Source: Streptomyces chattanoogensis
Lineage (GTDB): Bacteria; Actinomycetota; Actinomycetes; Streptomycetales; Streptomycetaceae
Length of the DNA stretch: 64,000 nt
Direction of reading: 5' to 3'
Assembly (NCBI RefSeq): GCF_001294335.1
Contig: NZ_LGKG01000137.1
Coordinates: 62,001 to 126,000 of the forward strand
In this document: positions 17,497-25,301 of the stretch, in pieces
How positions within the stretch are numbered: the stretch's first letter is position 1
Layout of the letters: each line of letters starts with the position of its first letter
Made by a program: the position numbers and the translations under genes
Notes under the pieces: model-generated
The model's input: only the letters and a program-made list of their open reading frames with translations
Databases searched by the model: none
What the model was told of the DNA's origin: nothing

Positions 17497-17916
17497 GTGC
17501 CCGAAGCCACCCGCCCTCCCTACGCCCCCGCCGACGTCCTCACACCCGACCGGGACATGACCCACGCCCACTTCCGGCCCGGCGACCAGGTCGTCATCCT
17601 CAAGGGCGTCGCCGGCGGCGAACTGTGGGGCGACGCCATGACGGTGGTGACCCCCTCCTGGCACACACCGACCGACGAGGACGGTTGGCGGCTGCGCGAC
17701 CCCAACGGCGGGCAGCAGACCTTCATCACCGCCCACCCCCGCTACATGGTCCACCTCTCCCGGCGCTGCCCGGACTGCCTCATCTACCTGCGCGCCCTGG
17801 AGGACTACCTGCTCCCGAAGTTCGCCGACGCCCACACCGAGATCGACTGCGGCTGGTACTCCACCACCGCGCTGAACCAGCTCGTTCACATAGCCGACGT
17901 CCGAGGTGGCCGGTGA
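17497..17916 (+). CDS. Unrecognised small protein preceding the relaxase-like gene
   Basis: This is a 139-residue protein starting at GTG after GGAAGGA. It has a beta-rich first half (FRPGDQVVILKGVAGG, then WGDAMTVVTPSW), a CPDC pair at about residue 88 and a helical end. It overlaps the relaxase-like gene by four bases (GTGA), so the two are likely made together. In many mobilisation loci a small DNA-binding accessory protein precedes the relaxase. That role is possible here, but no DNA-binding motif is recognised. Confidence 0.6.
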   Translation: MPEATRPPYAPADVLTPDRDMTHAHFRPGDQVVILKGVAGGELWGDAMTVVTPSWHTPTDEDGWRLRDPNGGQQTFITAHPRYMVHLSRRCPDCLIYLRALEDYLLPKFADAHTEIDCGWYSTTALNQLVHIADVRGGR

Positions 17917-18812
17917 TTCCTCATATCCACAGGAACAGCGACTTCGCCGTCGAGGCCCTCGCCGCTGCTCTGGGCCGCCCCATCGCCGAACAGGACGTGC
18001 TCGGCGACCTGATCGTCGCCCGCTCGGCTCTGGAGGACGACCTGGCCGACGACGATCGGTGCGCGTGGATGCTCGCCGACTGGTGGGAGCACCTCGACGA
18101 GCCAACCGTCATGTTCCCCTGGGGCACCGGTGGCCCAGGCGGCCTCCAGGAGCCGATCTTCCATGTCGCGGTCCGCCTGCACCCCAACGACCGTCAGCTC
18201 ACCCCACCGGAGTGGTCACAGATCGCCCACCGCCTCGCCGACGCCACCGGCGTCGCCCCCACGGACGACGCGCAGGCATGCCGCTGGGTCGCCCTGCAAG
18301 CCCAACCCGGCCGACTCGATCTGATCGCCAACCTCATCCGCCTCGACGGCCGATGGGCACACCACCACAATCTCCACCAGTCCCTGGCCGCGGAATGCCG
18401 ACGCATCGAATCCGACCTCGGTCTTGTGCCGGCCCGCCCCACGCTCCATCGCACCTACACCGCTCGTCCCCCCGCCCGCCACACCGAGCTGCCCAACCCC
18501 TCGGCCACGCAGTCGCCTGCGAGTGTGGCGGCACAACTCGCGAATCTGATGTGCCAGCTCGCCGACGAGAAGACCGGGCCCATCGCCAGCGTGCGGGGCC
18601 TCGTCGAGCAGGCCGCCCACCGCCTGGACGACCTGCCCCACTCCTACGGGCCCGCCGCGGGACACCGCCTGGAGCTGATCGCCCGCCGGCTGCACGGCAT
18701 CCAGCAAGACCTCGAAGCCACCGCCGCCGACCTGCCCGGCGCCAAGCAACGAGCGCCGGTCGCCAGCCCGCCTGCCACAGCACCACACACATCCCACAGG
18801 AGAACCCTCTGA
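17913..18812 (+). CDS. Relaxase/mobilisation-like protein, apparently lacking the HxH metal site
   Basis: This is a 299-residue protein that begins MIPHIH and contains FHVAVRLHPNDRQLTPPEWSQIAHRLADATG, CRWVALQAQPGRLDLIANLIRLDGR and AAECRRIESDLGL. This order and spacing match streptomycete mobilisation nucleases (MOB-type relaxases), which nick the transfer origin. In the members I recall, the CRW strand is followed by an HADDHIHIVAT-like motif that carries the metal-binding histidines. Here that place reads QPGRLDLIA, so catalysis looks doubtful. The C-terminal 110 residues are a helical domain like other proteins of the block. It could be a structural or regulatory relaxase relative. Confidence 0.6.
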   Translation: MIPHIHRNSDFAVEALAAALGRPIAEQDVLGDLIVARSALEDDLADDDRCAWMLADWWEHLDEPTVMFPWGTGGPGGLQEPIFHVAVRLHPNDRQLTPPEWSQIAHRLADATGVAPTDDAQACRWVALQAQPGRLDLIANLIRLDGRWAHHHNLHQSLAAECRRIESDLGLVPARPTLHRTYTARPPARHTELPNPSATQSPASVAAQLANLMCQLADEKTGPIASVRGLVEQAAHRLDDLPHSYGPAAGHRLELIARRLHGIQQDLEATAADLPGAKQRAPVASPPATAPHTSHRRTL

Positions 18813-18903
18813 CCGCACCATCGCGCTCCGCGCCGAGCACGCATCTCAGCCACCGACTGCCGCATCTGCACGCCGGTGCGGTGCCCTACGCAAGGTCACG
18901 CCC

Positions 18904-19611
18904 TTGGCACTCGCCGACCGGATCGTGACTCTGGGACGCGACGCGCACTCCGGGGAAGTCCTCGCCCGCGGGGGCGACCCCGAAGCCCACAGCATCCTTC
19001 AGCGCACCGGATTCGTCCCCATCGTCCGACCTCACGAGACCTACCACCGGCTGCCCACCGGCCTTGAAGAAGCCGAGGAGAAACGTCTCGCCACCCGCGC
19101 CGTCGCCCGCCTGCGTGCCGTCCGCTACCACGTCGACTGCGACCCCGACTTCGACACCCAGCTGCGCGAGCCGCACTATCTCCCGCTCGGCGCCTCGGTG
19201 GCCCACCTCTCCGAACGGATCCGCGCGGCGACCACCACTGACGAGGTGGCCGACGCGCTGACCGAACTGACCGCCGCCCACGACGGCGTCCTCGCCGCAC
19301 TCGACGACGTGCTCGCCGCGACCGCCGAGTTCTGCCAGGACCTCGGCCACAGCGCCGACCCGGCCACCGCCCGCCGGCTGCGCTACCTCGCCGAGAGCCG
19401 TCTGGACGTCATCCGGTCCGACCTTTCGCACCTACGCAACGAACTCGCCGACCGGCACGAGCCTCATCCGCAGCGCACCGCGTGCAGCGCCGAAGTCGCG
19501 CCGGACGAGCCCGAAGCCTCCGCCGTCTGCGTCTGCCCGCCAACCTCACGGATCACCACCACCCCCAGCCCGCCTCCCGCCACATCTGGCCCGGCGGCGC
19601 GACGGCGCTGA
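18904..19611 (+). CDS. Two-domain accessory protein
   Basis: This is a 235-residue protein from TTG 18904; a weaker option is an upstream non-canonical start, since the frame is open back to the previous gene. Residues about 25-95 carry the small alpha/beta domain (ILQRTGFVPIVRPHETYHRLP, then ATRAVARLRAVRYHVDCDPDFD). Residues about 100-185 form a helical domain (SERIRAATTTDEVADALTELTAAHDGVLAALDDVLAAT) that recurs at 21288 and 22526. The tail is disordered. Function unknown. Confidence 0.6.
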   Translation: MALADRIVTLGRDAHSGEVLARGGDPEAHSILQRTGFVPIVRPHETYHRLPTGLEEAEEKRLATRAVARLRAVRYHVDCDPDFDTQLREPHYLPLGASVAHLSERIRAATTTDEVADALTELTAAHDGVLAALDDVLAATAEFCQDLGHSADPATARRLRYLAESRLDVIRSDLSHLRNELADRHEPHPQRTACSAEVAPDEPEASAVCVCPPTSRITTTPSPPPATSGPAARRR

Positions 19612-19629
19612 CCCCACCCCGAGGAACAC

Positions 19630-20379
19630 ATGCCCCACCCCCACGACATCCCCGATCTCGCATCGTTCTCCGCCGCCCTCGCCGAGGAACTCCCCGGCAC
19701 CTGGACGAGCGAGCACCACCTGCACGAGCAGTACACCGACCAGTTCGCCCGTGCCGAAGACGTCTGGGACCTGAACCTGGTCGCCCATGCCCTCGCCGAG
19801 TACGCCCTGGGCCAGGACGCCGTGCTCACCCGCGACGACGGCACCCGCCTGTACGTCATCGCACGCCCCCGCAGCGGCGAGGAATTCCTCGTCGGCGCCA
19901 TGGCCCCCGCCGGCATCCACCCCGAAGCCTTCCGCGACGTGCGGGAGCCGGACGGCATCGCGGTGCCCGACGACCCGTACCGGGCCGCCGAGGACATCGC
20001 CTTCGACCTGCTGCCCCGGTACGACAAGGCCCGCGCCCAGGTCCAGCACAACGCCTCCCGCCTTGTCTCCGCACCGGAGCCCGAGCACGTGACCATGATC
20101 TGGTCCGACCGGAACCTGCTTGTGGAGACCCCGGAGCGCCCCGATGTCATCCAGGTCCTGCGGGACAACGGCTTTTGCTACACACCGGACCACTCGGCAC
20201 TGGTCCTGTCCGGCGACGACAGTGCCGTTCAGGCACAGTCCGTCCGGGCAGCGGGCGCGCAGCTGTACGCGCTCGGCGTCGGTGTCAGCATGCGCCACCC
20301 CCAGCCCAAGCCCGCCCTGGACACCACCTCGGTCACCCCGCCCGCCCCGGCCGTCACCTCCGCAGCCCGGTCCCGATGA
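19630..20379 (+). CDS. Accessory protein, second copy of a duplicated family
   Basis: This is a 249-residue protein starting at ATG after GAGGAAC. It is a paralogue of 9679-10476, sharing LPGTWTSEHH, DQFARAEDVWDLN, RLYVIARP, EPDGIAVPDDPYRAAEDIAFDLLPRYD and GVGVSMRH. The two copies lie 10 kb apart in the same direction, separated by unrelated genes, so they did not arise by a recent tandem duplication. No active-site motif is recognised. The conserved GTWTSE and LYVI segments probably mark the core of the fold. Confidence 0.7.
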   Translation: MPHPHDIPDLASFSAALAEELPGTWTSEHHLHEQYTDQFARAEDVWDLNLVAHALAEYALGQDAVLTRDDGTRLYVIARPRSGEEFLVGAMAPAGIHPEAFRDVREPDGIAVPDDPYRAAEDIAFDLLPRYDKARAQVQHNASRLVSAPEPEHVTMIWSDRNLLVETPERPDVIQVLRDNGFCYTPDHSALVLSGDDSAVQAQSVRAAGAQLYALGVGVSMRHPQPKPALDTTSVTPPAPAVTSAARSR

Positions 20380-20466
20380 CCCGCCGACGGCGAGCCGCAG
20401 CAACATCCCCGTCCAGGCCGCCTGTTCGGCGGCGATAGCCACCGTGGAAACAGGAGAAACCCGCAC

Positions 20467-20883
20467 GTGGGAAACCGCGCCGACGACGAAGGCACCGACG
20501 TCGAGATCTACCGCAAACCCCTGAGCGACACCATCCACGCCGACACCCCCACCAGCGCTCCGGACAAGCTCCTCGCCCTGCTCGACAGCCTCGGCCTGGA
20601 ACGCAAGACCGAAGTGACAGCCGGCCCCGTCTACGTCTGGCACGAAGTCCCCAGCCACCTGAGCGAGGAGGAGAAGAAGCAGCTCGCCACACGGGCCGTC
20701 CCCTCACTGCTCCTGGCCGGATACGTGGTCAACATCCCCGACGACCTCTTCGACCCAGCGGCCTACCGAAATGCCGTCGCGCAGATCCGCAACCACCGCG
20801 CACCGACCCCACCCGCACGACCTCACCCTGCAGGCCCCGCGACGCCCGCCGACAGCCGTGCCGCCGCACCCGCGCGACGGTGA
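20467..20883 (+). CDS. Small accessory protein with recurring alpha/beta domain
   Basis: This is a 138-residue protein starting at GTG after AGGAG. The core (LLALLDSLGLERKTEV, YVWHEVPSHLSEEEKKQLATRAVPSLLLAGYVVNIPDDLFDP) has the same pattern as 18904-19611 and 13830-14288. The last 30 residues are a Pro/Ala tail. Function unknown. The following 160 bases contain only a doubtful CTG-initiated frame. Confidence 0.6.
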   Translation: MGNRADDEGTDVEIYRKPLSDTIHADTPTSAPDKLLALLDSLGLERKTEVTAGPVYVWHEVPSHLSEEEKKQLATRAVPSLLLAGYVVNIPDDLFDPAAYRNAVAQIRNHRAPTPPARPHPAGPATPADSRAAAPARR

Positions 20884-21046
20884 TCCCTGACAGCCAGAAT
20901 CCTCGCCGACGAGCACGCCGTCGACGTGCTCATCGACCATGCCGACGGCGTCATCTACGTCGACACCGGCGCCCCTGGCCCTCTGACCACCACAGCTGGC
21001 CGGCCCCGCCCCGGGGCCGACCCCTCACCTCCCCTGGAGCCCGCCC

Positions 21047-21259
21047 ATCCCCGAAGCCGACCACATGCCACCTCCGATCACCGACAGCCGCAAGCCCCGC
21101 TTGGCCGCGGCCCTCTTCCGCCGCTACCTGCGCGCAGTCACCGTCAGCAGCCGCCACCGGACCAACCCGCTGGCCGACGGCCGTCCCGAGGCCGCCCTCG
21201 GCGAAGCCCGACGCCACGGCGCAGTCCTTCACCGCGACAGCTTCCGCCCGCCGAGCTAG
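21047..21259 (+). CDS. Unrecognised small basic protein
   Basis: A frame with excellent GC3 encodes 64 residues from ATG 21065 or 70 residues from ATC 21047. The ATC lies seven bases after GGAG, whereas the ATG has no ribosome-binding site, so a near-cognate start is possible. The sequence is basic (RKPRLAAALFRRYLRAVTVSSRHR) with a helical end. Function unknown. Confidence 0.45.
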   Translation: MPEADHMPPPITDSRKPRLAAALFRRYLRAVTVSSRHRTNPLADGRPEAALGEARRHGAVLHRDSFRPPS

Positions 21260-21287
21260 GAACCCCGCCCGCCCCTCCAGGAGGCTC

Positions 21288-21677
21288 ATGACCGAGCAGT
21301 CGCCCCCCGTACATCTCGCCCACGACATCGCCCGCAACCTCGGCGCACTCGCCGCCTACCTGCCCAGCGCCCCGCCCCACGAAGTGGCCCAAATCCTCGG
21401 AACCGTCCTCGACCCCGACCAGGGCGTCCTGGGCCAACTGACCACGCTGGTCGAACACGGCTCCCGCGCCACCAAGACCCAGGCCGAACGCGGCACGTTC
21501 CCACCCGAGATGTGGCTCGCCCTGGGCCGCGCCGCCAACGACCTGGGCGGACTGTGCGTCGAACTCGACGACCATGCCCCCGATTTCCGCCGACTCGGCA
21601 ACCCGCCCCAGACCGCCACCCCCACGGTCGCCCAGCCGACCGCCTCCGCTCTGGTCGTCACCCGGCGGCGCCGATGA
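21288..21677 (+). CDS. Small helical accessory protein
   Basis: This is a 129-residue protein starting at ATG after AGGAGG. The sequence HDIARNLGALAAYLPSAPPHEVAQILGTVLDPDQGVLGQLTTLVEHGSRA is a run of helices that resembles each half of the protein at 22526 and the C-terminal domain at 18904. It overlaps the following DUF317 gene by four bases (ATGA). The same pairing, helical gene then DUF317 gene with ATGA overlap, is repeated at 22526/23284, which points to duplication of a two-gene unit. Confidence 0.65.
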   Translation: MTEQSPPVHLAHDIARNLGALAAYLPSAPPHEVAQILGTVLDPDQGVLGQLTTLVEHGSRATKTQAERGTFPPEMWLALGRAANDLGGLCVELDDHAPDFRRLGNPPQTATPTVAQPTASALVVTRRRR

Positions 21678-22483
21678 AGAACAAGCAGCAGTGGACCGGG
21701 TGGGGGCCGAACGCCCAACACGCCGAGCAGCACTACCTGGTGGAGCCCCGCCACCTAGCCGGCGGCGGAGACATCCGGCACGTCTCCGAGTTCCTGCGCG
21801 CCTCCGGCTGGAAGGACAAGTCCAAGCCCGGCGGCCCGCTCGTTTTCGACAGCCCGGACAAGTCCGTCCGCATCGGGTACGACCCGTTCATCCAGCCCGG
21901 CGGCTGGTCGATCTCCGGCAAGGCGACCTCAGGCCAGGACGCGTGGCACGTGATGTTCAGCCGCCAGGTCCCTGTCGAGATCGTCGCGGGGTTCACCGAC
22001 GCGCTCACCCGCCCCCGCTCCGCGCACGCCCCCAACGTTTGGGCGCCGCTGCAGGAGCAGCGCTGGGCGACCGAGCGTGGACAGCACTTCACCGCCATGA
22101 GCCCGGACGGAGGCGCCTGGCTCCAGTTCCGCCAGGACCAGCCCGGCCAGGCGCACTGGTGGGCCGGGGCCCGCACCGAGCACGGCCGCACCTGGGACGC
22201 CAACTTCACCTCCACCACCCCCATGCACCTGGTGGCCGCGTTCTCCACCGCCCTGGCCGACCCCCAGCCGGTGATGCGCCCGCGCGGCCACGTCCCGCCC
22301 TCCAACCGCATCCGCACCACGTCCGTCTCGGTCCAGCCCGACCAGCTCAGCGCCTGGCAGCAGACCCGCATCACCGCAGCCCGCGCCGCCACCTGGGCCC
22401 GCAACTCCTGGGCCACCACCCGCCCCCGCCGAACACCGGCAGCCGGCCCGTACGCCGCCTCCGGCGCACGCTCCCGCCGCTGA
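21674..22483 (+). CDS. DUF317 protein, two repeats
   Basis: This is a 269-residue protein with two DUF317-type repeats. The first begins HYLVEPRHLAGGGDIRHVSEFLRASGW and ends VEIVAGFTDALTRP. The second contains WAGARTEHGRTWDANFTSTTPMHLVAAFSTALADP. DUF317 proteins are common on actinomycete plasmids and chromosomal arms, and their function is not established. The C-terminal 60 residues are basic and unstructured. The gene overlaps the upstream helical gene by four bases. Confidence 0.8.
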   Translation: MKNKQQWTGWGPNAQHAEQHYLVEPRHLAGGGDIRHVSEFLRASGWKDKSKPGGPLVFDSPDKSVRIGYDPFIQPGGWSISGKATSGQDAWHVMFSRQVPVEIVAGFTDALTRPRSAHAPNVWAPLQEQRWATERGQHFTAMSPDGGAWLQFRQDQPGQAHWWAGARTEHGRTWDANFTSTTPMHLVAAFSTALADPQPVMRPRGHVPPSNRIRTTSVSVQPDQLSAWQQTRITAARAATWARNSWATTRPRRTPAAGPYAASGARSRR

Positions 22484-22525
22484 CCACCGCCAGGCACCAC
22501 CGCCTCTCTCCGAAAGCTCACCGAC

Positions 22526-23287
22526 TTGCCCCATCCCGAAGCCCTCACCCCCCGCGACATCGAGGCCATCACCACCGGACTCCTGCGACTCAGCCAGCAG
22601 ATCGACCACTCCGAACGCCCGGAAGACATCGCCGACGTCCTCACCCCGATCGTCGACCGCCACGACGGCGCCATTCGCCGGCTCACCCAGATCTTCGAAG
22701 CAATCGGCAACACCTGCGGCGACTTCATCCCGCAGGACCCCTACGCCGAAGACCTGCAGGGCATCAGCGACGAGGCGTTCGACACGCTGCGGGTACTGGT
22801 CGACCACCTCAACGGTCTCGATGAGCAGTTCCGCACCTTCGCTCCGGACGTCACATGTACACCCTCGGGGCAGCGCCCGCCCACTGCCTCGGTGAGCACC
22901 ACGCCGTCGCTCGCAGCCAAGGGCTCCACCCCTGAGCCCGTTCCTGACGCCCTCACGCCCGACCGAGTCCGTCTGGCCACCCGCACCCTCGCGGATCTCG
23001 CGGACTACCTCCGCACCGGTCCCTCACTCGCTGACACCCTCCCGCTGCTCGTACCGCTGCTGCACGAGACCGGCGGCATCCCGATCGTGCTCGGCGACAT
23101 CCTGCGCGCCGCCACGCGGATCGTGACCCAGCAGGCCACGCTTCCCTGGAGCGAGGAGACCCGCCAGGCCGTCGGCGCCTTTCATGAAGCCGCCCAGGAC
23201 GTCACTGACTGGCACGTCCTGCACTGGGATGTACGGCGTCTGTACGGTCAGTTTGGCGCCCGCCCCGCCGATTCCCCAGGGCGATGA
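22526..23287 (+). CDS. Accessory protein with two helical repeats
   Basis: This is a 253-residue protein starting at TTG. Each half carries a related helical unit: DIEAITTGLLRLSQQIDHSERPEDIADVLTPIVDRHDGAIRRLTQ in the first and TRTLADLADYLRTGPSLADTLPLLVPLLHETGGIPIVLGDILRAATRI in the second. The middle is a Pro/Thr linker. The halves resemble the single-unit protein at 21288. It overlaps the next, broken DUF317 gene by four bases (ATGA). Function unknown. Confidence 0.65.
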   Translation: MPHPEALTPRDIEAITTGLLRLSQQIDHSERPEDIADVLTPIVDRHDGAIRRLTQIFEAIGNTCGDFIPQDPYAEDLQGISDEAFDTLRVLVDHLNGLDEQFRTFAPDVTCTPSGQRPPTASVSTTPSLAAKGSTPEPVPDALTPDRVRLATRTLADLADYLRTGPSLADTLPLLVPLLHETGGIPIVLGDILRAATRIVTQQATLPWSEETRQAVGAFHEAAQDVTDWHVLHWDVRRLYGQFGARPADSPGR

Positions 23288-23878
23288 GCCGGCCCTACAT
23301 CCCCACCCGCGCCAACGAACCGCACAGCACCATCCGGTTCGAGACCCGCCCCCGGCACCTGGCCGGGCCCGCCGACGCCCGCCACGTCACCCACGGTCTG
23401 GCCGCAGCCGGATGGTCCGCGCGTCCGACCCGCTGAGCCCCGAGATCGTGCCGGCGAGCCTCGACCACCGGCCGGCACAGTCTGCAGTTCGGCCCACCGG
23501 CCGCCACCTCCGCGTGGTGGCGGCTGCGGGCCGAGCACACCGATACCGGGCCGGGCTGGTACGCAGAGTTCGGGATACGGCACCTCGATGGGCCCCGGCT
23601 CTGGCACGCCCGGATCGACGGGCGCGCACACGCTCAGCTGATGAACGCCTTCGTCACCGCGCTCACCGTATGACGCGCCGCTGCAGCACGGCATGTACGA
23701 CCGCACCGCCCACCACAGCGTCGTGCAGCGGCCGAGCCCGCTCACCCCGCAGCAAGTCGTCGAGGCGCACACCGCCCGACTCGACGCCGACCGCGCGCAG
23801 GCACGCGCCGCCTGCCGCCAGCAGCAGCGGCCGAAGACCGCGACGGCCCGCACCTCCCACCCGGCCGCTCGCAGCTGA
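23284..23878 (+). pseudogene. DUF317 gene broken by frameshifts
   Basis: The ATG overlaps the preceding stop (ATGA) and opens a DUF317 start (RHLAGPADARHVTHGLAAAGW). The frame ends after 47 codons. A second frame continues with SDPLSPEIVPASLDHR. The first frame then resumes with WWRLRAEHTDTGPGWYAEFGIRHLDG and AHAQLMNAFVTALT until TGA 23671. A third segment (APLQHGMYDRTAHHSVVQRPSPL) supplies the expected C-terminus in another frame. At least three shifts are needed, one near a repeated CCGG at 23468-23476. The gene is probably dead unless the sequence has errors here. Confidence 0.75.
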
Positions 23879-23898
23879 TCCCGATAGGACACCTCACC

Positions 23899-24486
23899 AT
23901 CTCCCTCGATCCCACCGCTCACCGCGCGTACCTGCACCACCTCGACGGCTTCATCCGCGACAGCAAGAAGATCCTCGACGCCTGGGACACCTACTCCGAC
24001 GAGCACACCGACCCCGACGGCTGGCCGTACGACGACCACGCCTACGGGCTCCGCCAGACCCAGCGCGACGCCGACACCGCCAAGGCGTTCGAGACCATCC
24101 GCGCCGGCGCCCGTCACCTGCTGGCCACGGCTGAAACGCAGCTAGCCCACCTGCCTGCCCACACGGTGCAGAACCGCTGGGGGTACCGGGGGTACCAAGT
24201 CGGCGTCCTACACACCGCGCTCGACCGCCTGGACGCGCTGCACGAGGAATGGCAGCGGGCGCGAGAGAGTCTGCCTGCCGATGCCCGGCCCGGCACCCCA
24301 GCCTTCGACGACGCCCTCGCCGAGCATCACGCCGAGTCGTGGAGCTACCTGGACGACTGGGCTACCCACGGCCACGCCATCGTCGACATCAACGCCGCGG
24401 CCCAGCACGCCCCGTCGCTCTTGGCGCCGCCGCCGACCATAACCGCGGTACCCGCGCCCGGACGGACCACCTCGGTGCGCAGGTGA
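23899..24486 (+). CDS. Helical accessory protein with no canonical start
   Basis: This is a frame of about 195 residues with strong coding character (SLDPTAHRAYLHHLDGFI, ARHLLATAETQLAHLP, WSYLDDWATHGHAI). No ATG, GTG or TTG occurs in frame for the first 89 codons; the first is GTG 24166. The best candidate is ATC 23899, nine bases after AGGA; CTG 23875 is an alternative without a ribosome-binding site. It is paralogous to the N-terminal half of 14362-15534, which also lacks a normal start. It overlaps the next gene by four bases (GTGA). Function unknown. Confidence 0.6.
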   Translation: MSLDPTAHRAYLHHLDGFIRDSKKILDAWDTYSDEHTDPDGWPYDDHAYGLRQTQRDADTAKAFETIRAGARHLLATAETQLAHLPAHTVQNRWGYRGYQVGVLHTALDRLDALHEEWQRARESLPADARPGTPAFDDALAEHHAESWSYLDDWATHGHAIVDINAAAQHAPSLLAPPPTITAVPAPGRTTSVRR

Positions 24487-25253
24487 CCGTGCCCGCCTCC
24501 CCCGAAACCGTCGACATGGATTTCGTCGCACCGCGTTACCTGGCCGGCGGCGGAGATCCCGCCCAGATCACTGTCCCTTTGCACCGGGCCGGCGGCTGGA
24601 GTCACCGGCACGACCCGCTGATGCCCCGGGTCATCCTGATCAGCCCCGATCAGAAGACGATGCTGCGCATCGACCCCGACCAGCCCTGGTGGAGCGTCCG
24701 CCACGCCCGTATCGGCGACTGGCCCGCCTGGTCGATGCGCTTCGACGCCCGAACCCCGGTGGAGATCATCGCCGCCGTCACCGACACCCTCACCGATCCC
24801 GCCACCGCATCGGATCCCTCTACTGATCCGTACGAGCCTCTGCGCCTGGCCGGGTGGCGCGATGGCCATGACCACGATGGCCTCACCTCGCCCGATGGAA
24901 TCGCGCATGTCGAGCATTTCACCGACAGCGGCTCCAACTGCTGGTTCGCCCGAGCACTCGTCAGCGAAGACCCCGAGGGTCTGATCTGGCAGGCGTACTT
25001 CGACGGCAACACCCCGCCACACCTGATCGCCGCCTTCACCCGTGCGCTCGCCGACAAGGCCCCTCTGCCCCGCGATCCCCTCCGGCTGCCTCCCTCCGCC
25101 AGCCGCTGCATCCGCCGCACAACCCACCAACTGCCCGCGGATGCCATCGCCTTCGCGCTGGACAAGCGCGTCGCCGACCTCGCAGCCCGGCACGCCGGCA
25201 TCACCGCGCCGCCGCCTGTCACCCGCCTACCGAAGCAGCGCCGCAGCCGCTGA
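24483..25253 (+). CDS. DUF317 protein, two repeats
   Basis: This is a 256-residue DUF317 protein starting at GTG that overlaps the previous stop. The first repeat reads FVAPRYLAGGGDPAQITVPLHRAGGW and ends TPVEIIAAVTDTLTDP. The second includes NCWFARALVSEDPEGLIWQAYF and TPPHLIAAFTRALAD. It is the third DUF317 gene in 3.6 kb and, with 21674, one of two intact ones. The C-terminal tail contains an amphipathic helix (AIAFALDKRVADLAARHAG). The role of DUF317 is unknown. Confidence 0.8.
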   Translation: MTVPASPETVDMDFVAPRYLAGGGDPAQITVPLHRAGGWSHRHDPLMPRVILISPDQKTMLRIDPDQPWWSVRHARIGDWPAWSMRFDARTPVEIIAAVTDTLTDPATASDPSTDPYEPLRLAGWRDGHDHDGLTSPDGIAHVEHFTDSGSNCWFARALVSEDPEGLIWQAYFDGNTPPHLIAAFTRALADKAPLPRDPLRLPPSASRCIRRTTHQLPADAIAFALDKRVADLAARHAGITAPPPVTRLPKQRRSR

Positions 25254-25301
25254 CCGCACACCCCGCGCGCCCCTCTCCCCACCGCCCCTGGAACCGCCCT
25301 C

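Noticed and set aside
20887-21291. CTG-initiated frame beginning LTARILADEHAVDVLIDHADGVIYVDTG
   Set aside because: The first 40 codons look coding, but the frame then overlaps the 21047-21259 gene completely and loses GC3 bias. There is no good ribosome-binding site. It may be the 5' piece of a broken gene.
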